A DNA stretch of 64,000 nt from Astropecten irregularis (Eukaryota; Echinodermata; Asteroidea; Paxillosida; Astropectinidae), in the NCBI GenBank assembly GCA_963971285.1, contig OZ020259.1:4340001-4404000 (forward strand), written 5' to 3'. Shown one piece after another: positions 44,401 to 56,400 of this stretch. A program made the translations under genes and the position numbers. Under the pieces are notes generated by a model. The model was not told where the DNA came from. It worked only from the letters and a program-made list of their open reading frames with translations, and ran no database searches. The first letter of the stretch is position 1. Each line of letters opens with the position of its first letter.

Positions 44401-47400
44401 ACGTGGATGAGCACTGTATACTCGGTGCTTGTGAGAGCACCTGAAAAAAATCACATGCTTGCTCAGGTGGGATTCGAACCCACGACCTCCTGCTTACTAG
44501 TGCAGATGCCTTTACCTGCTAGGCCATCGAGCTAGCTGGGGTCTGCAGGGTGAATCGAATCCAATATCGCGGTGGGTACCGCAGTAAAATCATGAATATT
44601 AAATGATTTTACGAATATTAAATGATTATTATAATAAATGAAAACGTTTTTACCTTCGACAGTGATGACAAAGGCACAGGTGGCGACCTGGCCTGAGGAG
44701 TCGTAGGCCGTGAAGACGACCGTCGTGCTGCCAATGGGGAACTGGGTCCCAGGGGCGTGGCTTCCGGCCAGCTTGGGGTTGCTCAAGTCGTCGGTGGGGT
44801 TGGGGAACGCAAAGCTGACCGTGGCATAGGACTGACCGGGCTCGGATGAGACCGTGGTGTTGGGCGGGCAGGAGTTGAACTGCGGCGGGGCGTCATCTAA
44901 AGACGGGAAGCGGACCACACAAGTGATTTTAATATTAACAAAAATTGACTGGAGAGGGATTCGAACCCACCAAACCCTGGAAAACCGCACCGGCACTCTA
45001 TCAATCCAGCCCTATCTTGGTGGTGTTCTAAAGTGATTTAATGAAAGAAATTAACTGCTTTAAAGCACAAAATTTTATTAAGCATGAAAATTAAGTTTTC
45101 CTTGATCAAACACGATTACCAACCAAAATTTTCATGTGATGTTTAATGGTTTTGACTTGTAATTCGGCAATTGTTTGCTGAGCATAACATTCACAAGGAG
45201 TTTTGGCAGGCACGTTGATTCTTACCAAGGATTTTGGTGCTTAAGCAAATCTTGGTGCTTAAGCAGCTCTATGAAATTGGCCCCTGATGAAAACAAAGCC
45301 CCAAATCAAAAATCAACAACCCACAAAATAGCCAGACAGTAGTAGAATGTTCACCACTCACTTGTGACGGTGATATCGAACATGCAGGTGGCTTCGTTGC
45401 CGCTAGGGTCGGTGAAGGTGTAGATGATGCTCGTGGTTCCCACGTCGAACGACTCACCGGGAATGTGGCCATCATTCACCTCGGACATGAACTCATCGGA
45501 GTTGTCGGTAGCTGTTGGTAGGAGCCACAGGACGGCGACGGGAGCATTGTTGAAGGTGATCTCCTCCATGTCTGAGGGACAGGTCATTATCTCAGGCTGT
45601 TCTTGATCTGTGTACAACGGGGGGCAAGCAATAACGTCAATACTTTTGAAGAGCATGGACCATTAGGCCATAAAAAAATTTGTTTCATTGGAGTAACGGA
45701 GGGTTAGAAAATAGGGTAGGGCGGGCGTTTTTTTTTTTTTTTTTTTCGGTCGATGTTTTTATACTAATTTCTGGATAAATACACCATTCCTGGCGGAAAA
45801 TATTAATGGTAGGTTTCTACTAGCATCATCTTTATACCCTGAAAGTTATACGTAAATCTGTGAACATTTCTGTTTTGCTCTCTTACTCATACTACCTTTA
45901 TTAAATGATATACTTTCGTTGAATTCATAAATCCGATGCAACACAAACACTTAGACATAAAATAGACATAAACAAGTGAAGAGGCATTATATTTGAAGTC
46001 AGCACTTTGTCCAATACCTAGGACTGTGACGTTGAACTGACAAATGGCCGTCTGGCCGGCGGAGTCCATCGCCGTGTACGTGATCAAGACCTGTCCGATT
46101 GAGATCACATCGCCTGGGCTGTAGCCGTTAGCCTCCACGATGGTGGGTGTGCTTGCATCGTCCTCGGCCGTTGGAGCTGCCCATGTTGGGTTGGCGTACC
46201 CCTGACCAGTCAGTGTGGTCGTAACGACGTTGTCCGGGCATGACGTGAAGGTCGGAGGTGCATCCCCTATTGATTTTTAGAAAATGTTAGAAATGCAAGA
46301 AATTGTTAGACGGAAGGAAATTCTTGATCTATATCAACCTTGATTTGAGGTCTCTGCATGGTGACAATTGGTATGTGGATCAGTTTGCGGAAACACCATG
46401 TAAGAATAGTTCATACTTTCGCACTTCTATATCGTTAATTCGCACTTCTATATCGTTCGCACTTCTATATCGTTCGCACTTCTATAGCGTTCGCACTTCT
46501 ATAGCGTTCGCACTTCTCGCAATAAAGGTCTCAACGTTTCGACTAGTCTGCTCTAGTCTGCTACGCCAACCTGACTCCCTAGTCCTGATGAGGACTAGGG
46601 AGTCAGGTTGGCGTAGCGGTTCTTTCCTCGCCTTTCACCTCTGATGGAGCGGGTTCAAGTCCGGCTCGGTTCACAAGTGGATTGGGTTTTCAGTCCCTGC
46701 CTGATTCTATGGGTTTTACCCAGAATATTAATCTGGGGTTTTCCTCCCACCTCTAAAACTGAATCTTCTTCTCATCATCTTTCCATGACAGGTTTCATCA
46801 GGCTTGTGAGCTAAAGTGCCTTGGTCACTTTAGCGCAATTATAGGCACCATATGCTCTCAATTCACGATGTGTTAAACACTACACAAGGTAGGTTATCGC
46901 TATTTGAAAGATCTTTGGTTGATGTTTTGTCTATGTTTTCACACAGACTCATCAGTGAAAAAATTCTGCACTAAGCTTGCGTCCCAGGGCATATGGACAG
47001 ATTAAAGAAGGGTACCTCGGCCAGAAGTGGCCGTAAGAAATATCTGATTTTGAGGGCACTACGGCCAGTGCAGTGGGCCACGACGGCCAGTGAACATAGT
47101 GGCCACTGTTAAATTTGAGGCCTGTAATAATGTTTCTCATACACACAATGTACAAGGCAATTATATCTGTACGCTACAATTTATAGGGAGCCAGTGATCG
47201 AAGGGAAGTACTTTAATAGGGGCAGCAACTTTTAATACTACTTGGGCCTCGTTGTTGAAAAGTCAGGCCAGGCCTGGGCTGTGCCTGATCTCTTTGGGCT
47301 ACCTAATGGGGAATCAACTCAGTTGTTTTTGTGCTGGATCATTGTTGACACAATTATGGACAGCATAATATCCAGAAGCTTTGTTTATCTGATTTCAAGC

Positions 47401-50400
47401 AGCTTTGTACCTAATGCCCGTTTGTTTCACTGTAGATCTTGATCGCTATATTTCATCTTTATTCACGTCGCAGATAGGATACGCTAAAATCCGATCAAGA
47501 GTAGCTTTTGCATGCCTGATCACAGATTGGGTTCGTTCCTGAATCAAACAGGGCTGAAGGACCAGGCTTGGCTAGGCTTTTCAGTGGCTAGGCCCGGATC
47601 GGTGTTATAGTTTCTCTCACTTAATAGTGCAGGGAGACTTCCTGTTCATTAATTGAAACAAAAGAGGTTTGTACCTGTGACGTAGACAGTGAAATTGCAG
47701 GTGTCCATATTGCCAGAAGCATCTATGGCTGTGTAGGTGACTACAGTTTCACCGATGCCAAGATTCGATCCTAGCGGTAGGCTAGGCGTCAGATCGGCCT
47801 GAAATCAAAAGGGTTTAATAAAGTTTTTAACTTGCTCTACTAGGAATGGGATGAGATGAGATGGATATAGGATCAGGAGTGGGGTCAGGTGGGATGGGAG
47901 TGGGATGGGATGGGAGTGGGATTGGATGGGATGGGAGTGGGATCAGGAGTGGGGTCAGGAGTGGGATCAGGAGTGGGATCAGGAGTGAAATCAGGAGTGG
48001 GATCAGGAGTGGGATCAGGAGTGGGATCAGGAGTGAAATCAGGAGTGGGGTCAGGAGTGGGATCAGGAGTGGGATCAGGAGTGGGATCAGGAGTGAGATC
48101 AGGAGTGAGATCAGGAGTGGGATCAGGAGTGGGATCAGGAGTGAAAGCAGGAGTGGGATCAGGAGTGGGATCACTCGGAGTGGGATCAGGTGGTATTAGA
48201 GTGGGATTAGCTGGGATGGCCGGGAGTGGGATTATACAACTGGGATCAGATGGGATAGAGGAGAACAGTTCCACTTACCGAACCAGAGTTGTCTGATACG
48301 CTCGGCTCCGTCCAAGTGACGCTGACTGTTGAGGATGAGACAGGGACAACTGCGTCCACTCTTAGCGGACAATCAACGATGGTCGGATCCTCTCGATCTG
48401 AAGTACCAGACACAAAACACCAAGAATACTGTATTATACTGAAGTATATAATGCTTGGAGTTTAGAGGGTTTGATGTTTCAATCCAGGCAGGATCTTTCC
48501 TCAAAGACTTCTGAGAGTTAGGAGGCCCTGACATTTTGATCCTGGCAGGACATTTCTCAAAGGCTGCTGAGAGTTAGGATGTCCTGACATTTTGATCCTG
48601 GCAGGACCTTTCTCAAAGGCTGCTGAGAGTTAGGTCCTGACATTTTGATCCTGGCAGGACCTTTCTCAAAGGCTGCTGAGAGTCAGGTCCTGACATTTTG
48701 ATCCTGGCAGGACCTTTCTCAAAGGCTGCTGAGAGTTAGGTCCTGACATTTTGATCCTGGCAGGATCTTTCTCAAAGGCTGCTGAGAGTTAGGTCCTGAC
48801 ATTTTGATCCTGGCAGGACCTTTCTCAAAGGCTGCTGAGAGTCAGGTCCTGACATTTTGATCCTGGCAGGATCTTTCTCAAAGGCTGCTGAGAGTTAGGT
48901 CCTGACATTTTGATCCTGGCAGGATCTTTCTCAAAGGCTGCTGAGAGTTAGGATGTCCTGACATTTTGATCCTGGCAGGACCTTTCTCAAAGGCTGCTGA
49001 GAGTCAGGTCCTGACATTTTGATCCTGGCAGGACCTTTCTGCTGCTCAGAGTCAGGAGGTCGGTCGATTCTGGCAATCAGGTCTTACCTTCGACAGTGAT
49101 GACAAAGCTGCAAGTAGCCGTCTGATCCGCATCATCCACAGCGGTGTATGTGACCGTGGTGCTACCCACAGGGAAGACATCGCCGGGGTTGCTGTTCGTG
49201 GACACGGAGGGCATGGGCGTCGCCTGGTCCACTGCCGAGGGCTCCACCCATGTCACGTTGGCGTTGTAGAGTCCAGGGTCTGCCGGTACGGTCTGATTCA
49301 TGGGGCATCCAGTGAAGGTCGGTGGCAAGTCAACTACAGGTCAGAGTTAAAACAATACACATTGCTGATCACTCTCTGCAATGTGGATTTCTGTCCAAAT
49401 GAAGTTTCAAGTGATGCTAACCAAGTGCGATTCTAGAGCCAATATTTTTTTTGGGGGTTAGAAGAGCCTTTTTTTGGGGGGGGGGGGGCTAGAAGACCCA
49501 ATATTTTTTTGGAGGGCTAGACCCTTCTTCTAACACTCTTCTGCTATGTCTAATATAAGGAATAGAAAAACATGCACCTATTGCCTACACAATGCATTTA
49601 ATTATGTAAGGGCGCTGAATAACTGAAAAGATCCAGCCCCAGCTGCAAAGATGACTTGTGGCCTTAATCTCGCTCCGAGAGGCTGCTGCAATGTGGGAGA
49701 TTGATGAAGCAGTTTGACGTAAATAAAGTACGCCGTCATCAAGGAATATTAAGGATGTAACGTCGTTCATATTCAAGAAAGATTTGAGGCTTTGCATGGT
49801 TACAATTGGTAAATGGATAAGTTTGCGGAAACACCATGTAAAAATCGTTCTTACTTCACACTTCTATTTCGTTCATACTTCTATTTTACGGTTCGCACTT
49901 CTCGCAAATACAATGACAATTGCGATTAGTGCGAACGAAATACACACATGTAGAAGTGTGAAGTACGAACGATTCTTACATGTACATGGTGTTTCCGCAA
50001 ACCGATCCACATAAAGTATGGTCTATTATTAAGCTCAGCCTGTAGAATTGAGGCAAAACAACCCCATCTTGTTCGACAACATACCGGTATTGGCAAAAAC
50101 AGATATTTATAATAACCTGCCTTTATTATATAAAAGAAAACCCAAAGTGCTTAAATATAAAACATTCAGAGAAACAATGATCGAGACTCTCTTTTGCCAA
50201 GAGCTTTTCTTACCCAGACAGGTGTCTCCGACGAGGAAGAATCCTCGTTTACAACGGCAGATGTAACTCCCGTACGTGTTGATGCAAATTTGGTCAACTG
50301 CACACGCTGAAGAATCAATACACTCATTCACATCTAAAGATTACAATGAAAGAGCAACGAAAAATCATTCAATTCTTGAAGAAAGAGTATAGGTTTTCCA

Positions 50401-53400
50401 TAGCAACCAGGATGGTTTGGTGATAAAGAGAAAGAAATTGCCCACAACCAACAAAGAAGAAAATCCCGCTCCAATGTTCACTTTCATTATTTTTCAAGTC
50501 TCAAGATAACTTTCAAAAGTGAACAAAGAAAAATTGATCTTTAACAATCGATCTCCAGAATACCATACTGGCGCTAAATTACCAAATGAGCTATCCAAGC
50601 CTATGTAGAATTCACATGTTACGAGTATTGAAACGCCATGGTCTCCCATGACAGGATTTAATGACAATATACACTAGCTTTGTCAGGCCTGTTAGGGGCC
50701 GTCCATAAAGTACGTACGCACGAAATGCCGACTTTTTTGACCCCCCCTCCCCCTCTGTACGCAGGGCGTACGCAGTGGACCCAACCCCCCCTCCCCCCCT
50801 GTACGCATACGCATTCCACATTAGGTTTTTCACTCGTGGGCCGGTACCGTTATTGGGACGTCACTTTCTAAAATGAATGACTAAAGTTTAACAGGTTTTT
50901 ATACATTTTTTACCATGTTAAATAAGAAAAAAAGGAAAAAACAAAACAATCCCAGTGCTTTTTTCACGGTTTTTACCTCTCTTTTCGCGCGATAATGCTA
51001 TGCAAATTTTTTCGTTTGCGTACGGTACGCATTGGCCTTAACCCCCCCCTCCCCCCCTGTACGCATGGCGTACGCATCGGTAACAACCCCCCCTCCCCCC
51101 TTCGTGCGTACGTACTTTATGGACGGCCCCTTACTGAGTATGCAGCACCCGTTTGGAGTGGCGCACTTACAAAATATGCATTGAGCGTGTGCAAAAGCGT
51201 GCTTAACGCATTATCATGGGTTATGAATACACGACATATGAGGATGTTTTATCTGTGGTTAATTTGGTCTCTTTGGAGGAAGGTAGTGTGTCCTCATGTG
51301 TTTCTTTTATCAATAAAACATTGAAGAATACCATTCAATTTAGGCAATTCCTTCCCCCGGAAACTACGAATACTAGGCCATCTAGATCTACTTACACCCG
51401 ACGACATACAGAGCTGCGATGTAAAACCAATCGGATGCAGAAGAGTGCAATTCCTTTTCTTATCCGCCTTTTAAACAATTCCCATTTTTAATTATTCTTA
51501 AATTAACTCTTTCTGTTTTATCCATTTTTAATCATGTCATTTTTTTAAAATGTATTTGTAAATTCTTAACGCAATTCAGCACTGTGGCTGCGAAGTTAGA
51601 ATTTTTAATAAACCAACTTGAATATTAACCAACTTGAATGAATGTTGGTAGTATCCTTAAAGTTGGAGAATAACGATTTGTAAACAATGACAAATACAAA
51701 GCCTTGTTTATAAGACATATAAGAACTCTCTCATAATATACAATGGGGCTGTTCTTTTTTTATTATTTAGTAATATTGGAAATAAATTTGATAATAATTG
51801 TCAATTCTTGGGACTATTTACCCAAACTGGCCGTGTGTGGCGCTATTTAAATTTATGTCAATGTGTGACGTAGTCGAGGGGAAACGGTCCACTAACGAAC
51901 CCACTCGGCGCGCGGGAGTTGTATGGGATTTCCAATGAGTTTTGTGTATACATGCGGTTTCTGTATGCTAAAAGTGTCTGAATCACTGCCCGAATGATCA
52001 TTACTATCCGATGGGTACATTGATTCTTCATCGATGCTGTATTCCTCCCAAGGACTGTCGCTATTTTCAACCATTTTACTTTGGAAATGATGGGAGTACA
52101 TGTATTGTGTGTGGGGCATCCCGTGAAGGTTGGTGGCAAGTCAACTACAGGTCACAGTTAAAACAATACACATTGCTGATCACTCTCTGCAATGTGGATT
52201 TCTGTCCAAATGAAGTTTCAAGTGATGCTAAGCAAGCGCGGTTCTAGAGCCAATATTTTTTGGGGGGGGGGGGGGGGCTAGAAGAGCTTTTTTTTTGGGG
52301 GGGGGGGCCTAGAAGACACAATATTTTTTTTGGGGGGGGGGGGGGGCTAGAAGACACAGTATTTTTTTTGGGGGGGCTAGACCCTCCTTCAAACACTCGC
52401 TTCTGCTATGTCTAATATAAGGAATAGGAAAACATGCACCTATTGCCTACACAATGCATTTTCTTTATGTAAGGGCGCTGAATAACTGAAAAGATCCAGC
52501 CCCAGCTGCTAAGATGACTTGTGGCCTTAATCTCGCTCCGAGAGGCTGCTGCATTGTGGGAGATTGATGAAGCAGTTTGACGTCCATACTGCACGCCGTC
52601 ATCAAGGAATAAGGATGTAACATCATTCATATTCCAGAAAGATTTGAGGCTTTGCATGGTGACACTTGGTAAATGGATAAGTTTGCGGAAACACGTAAAA
52701 ATCGTCCGTACTTTCGCACTTCTTGTATTAAAGGTCACATATTTTCAACTAACCAGGGGCCAATTTCATAAAACCGTTAAGCACCAAAACTTGCTTAGCA
52801 CAAAAATGTCTTGCTCAATAAAACAAACCACCATTAAATATTCCATTTCATATTCATGGTTTAGCAATCAACGGCCAAAGAACAATCACAAGTGGTACAC
52901 AACACGTGGACATTTGGTTGTTAATCCTGTTTTTATTAACACAGAAATGTCATGCTTAGCAAATTTTTGTGCTTAACAGTTTTATGAAATTGGCCCCAGA
53001 TCTAGTCATCATCAGAGATAGCAAAAAATTATATTGGCAAAAACAGATATTTATAATAACCTGCCTTTATTATATAAAAGAAAACCCAAAGTGCTTAAAT
53101 ACAAAACATTCAGAGAAACAATGATCGAGACACTCTTTTGCCAAGAGCTTTTCTTACCCCGACAGTTGTCTCCGACGAGGGAGAATCCTGGTCTACAAGT
53201 GCAGGTGTAATTCCCGACCGTGTTGATGCAGTCGCGGTCAGCTGCACATGGTGCGTTCAGACACTCGTTCACATCTAAAGATTACAACGAAAGAGCAACG
53301 AAAAATCATGCAATTCTTGAAGAAAGAGTAAAGGTTTCCATAGCAACCAGGATGGAAAATCCGGCTCCAATGTTCACGTTCATTATTTTTCAAGTCTCAA

Positions 53401-56400
53401 GATAACTTTGAACAGTGAACAAAGAAAAATTGATCTTTAACAATCGATCTCCAGAATACCATACTGGCGCTAAATTACCAAATGAGCTATCCAACCCTAA
53501 GTTGGTATAGTATCCTTAAAGTTGGAGAATAACAATTTGTAAAAAATGACAAATACAAAGCCTCGTTTATAAGACATACAAGAACTTTCTCATAATATAC
53601 AATGGGGCTGTTCTTTTTTAATTATTTAGTAATATTGGAAGTAAAATTTGATAGTAATTGTCAATTCTTGGGACTATTTACCCAAACTGGCCGTGTGTGG
53701 CGCTATTTAAATTTATGTCAATGTGTGACGTAGTCGAGGGGATACGGTCCACTAACGAACCCACTCGGTGCGCGGGAGTTGTATGGGATTTCCAATGAGT
53801 TTTGTGTATACATGCGGTTTCTGTATGCTAAAACTGTCTGAATCACTGCCCGAATGATCATTACTATCCGATGGGTACATTGATTCTTCATCGATGCTGT
53901 ATTCCTCCCAAGGACTGTCGCTATTTTCAGCCATTTTACTTTGGAAATGATGGGAGTACATGTATTGTGTGTGGGTATATAATATGCAACACACAGTGTA
54001 TAAATATTCATAAGGAAAGCGAATCCCCTCTCCAACGTAATCAACTTGAGGAAAACATGAATATTCATGATATGTAAATGAACCAAACAACTAGCAAATT
54101 CGAGAGAAAAGTGCTTATTCTTGGCGAATGTGGACCGGTAAAAAGTGGCTTAAAATTCACATCAAGAAACTTCAAATAGTGAGGGTTAATGATATGTTTA
54201 CCTTAATTGGAGCTAGGGGAACCCAATTTTAGGTGAACATCTTATTTTTCGAAATCATTGGAGCCCAGCTTTAATATTCAATTATCTTTGTTCGTTTGGC
54301 AGTCAGACGCCATGATACCACTCGCATATCGCTATATCCCAAGGATCATTTTATCAATATCCGCAGTATTAACAATGCTGCGACCTGAGAAACAGTACAC
54401 GGGGGATCACACAAAGAGGATGCGGCTTTTCAAATAAAGAGGATGCAGCTTTTCAAATCAATATAATCATTCAAATAAACCACAAGGGAAACTGACGGAT
54501 TAAAAACTGAGGATGGTAACGGACTGCAATTTACATCGTCGGATCTCATTGCTGCACAAACCGAATTCCCAAGTCCCACTTCGGGTCCCGCTTCAGACAC
54601 AACGTAGGGTAGGATCATTTAGAACGCTTTTCAAAGAACGATCACCCGTAGGAAGTGAAGAAGCTGTATAAAACTCACCCTCTGTGCAGTTGTCGCCGGT
54701 CCAGGCGGCAGGACACGAACAGACATCGACGGTTCCCTCTCGAACACACTCACCGCCATTCTGGCATGGCATACTGATGCAAGTATTTAAACCTTGGATG
54801 AAATAAAAAAATGACTGTATGATTTAGCTTTGATTTTGTGATCTGGTGTGCAAAAACTGCTCGCATTTTTGCGTATCCTGCCTGGGACGTGGATTTGTAT
54901 AAGATCAAAATATGGCAACCAAGATCCGTATTGAAATGGAATTTGTCCTGCGTGAATAAAGACGAAGCTACCTACCTCCCACTGTGACAGTGAAACTGCA
55001 AGTTGCCGTCAGACCGACAGAGTCCGTAGCCGTGTAGGTCACTTCCGTTGACCCCATGGGAAAGACGTAGCTGGTGTTATGAGTGGACGTTAGACTGGCC
55101 AGCATCAGATTGTCGTCGGCTGTGGGAGTTGGCCAGCTTGCTTGACCGGTAGAAAGGTCTACGTCAGCGCTGACATTGAGACTGTCCGGACAGCCGGAGA
55201 TGACCGGTGGGGTACCATCTAGCAGGAACATGAGAAAAAAAAGGGTCACTTTTTAATACATACCACACAAGACAAGAGCTGATTACCACAACATTTACCA
55301 CAGTCTCTACAGGGGAACTGATCATAAACCACGCATTACCACACAAACCACACTATATGGTGTATTGTGGTATTCAGGATACTACACTAACCGAATGAAA
55401 AACCTTGTGGTAAACTGTGGTATATAATGTGGGTCAGGGTTAACTTTTTAATTAATAGCTCCTTAAGTTGATAGTCTTTCATCTTCTTTCTTTAAGTTCT
55501 TTTTATGAACCCGATTTGTATGAACGGGGGTCGCTGCTTAGCACAAAAATTGGCTAAGCATGAAATTTCTGTCTTTTAAAACAGGGTTAACAACCAAATT
55601 TCCATGTTTTGTGTTTAACATGTGATTGTTCTTTGGCTGTTGTTCGCCAACCATGAATATCAAATGGAATTTGTAATGGTGGTTTTGTTTTATAGAGCGA
55701 GACATTTTGTGCTATTAAACTAAATTTTTTGTGCTTAACAGTTCCATGAAAATTGGCTTAATTTCATACTTTGGTTTTGTCAAAGAAATGCAGATTCATG
55801 GGCAAGAATATCAAGACAGATACAGTAACAGTCATCTGTGAAAATTTCAGTCCCATACGGTGCCCACTTTTTGAGAAAACAGTGAAAAACGGCCACAGTA
55901 TTTCTTAAGTATTTTCTCTTTTATTTTTGATCTTTTAAAAGATCAAAAAGATTTTCACGGTATGTTTCTACCACAACCATCTTCATACCCTGTAAGTTAT
56001 ACGTAAATCTGTGAACATTTCTGTTTTGGTTTCTTAAAAAAGTATATGATACTACCTTTAAAAGCAAATTGCTGGTGATCTTACCGGTGATAGTCACATT
56101 GAAACTACAAGTGTCTTCGTTGAAGCTTTCGTCGGTAGCCGTGTAGGTAATCAACGTGGTGCTCCCTAGAGGCAGTGGTGTGTCGTCATAATCTGACGTA
56201 ACTGTTGTTTCCCCTGCAATGTCTGTGGCATTGGGTGCCGGCCATGATGGGATGGCGTAGGAACCGTTGGACGATGTGGGGAACTCCAAGGATGACGGAC
56301 AGAACGTAAAGAAGGGGGGCTCCGAATCTAAACACAAAAATCAAAGACAAAATCACTTTTAGATAATAATAATAATAATAATTTGGAAGGCTAATCATCC

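Larger units (their letters stand above)
49296..50600. repeat. Segmental duplication, copy 1 (HYR10 5' end, EGF3)
   Basis: Matches 52113-53500 in the same order: HYR exon 5' edge, hAT-like relic, GATGACTTGTGGCCTTAATC block, EGF exon, and SINE A fragment. The main differences are the palindrome arm retained here (49850-50040) and, in the other copy, an intervening AATTTCATAAAACCGTTAAGC hairpin element. Confidence 0.85.

Noticed and set aside
47827-48296. Overlapping ORFs of 112-135 residues ([21 protein letters not shown])
   Set aside because: 12-bp array readings in four frames; the array lies inside the intron that splits HYR11.
48480-49060. Regular array that could be mistaken for CRISPR
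   Set aside because: Whole 53-bp units repeat with no unique spacers, in an animal intron.
51858-52139. Minus ORF starting MPPTFTGCP as a possible HYR exon
   Set aside because: Only the first codons are HYR; the rest belongs to the 470-bp segment in another frame. Recorded as a relic.
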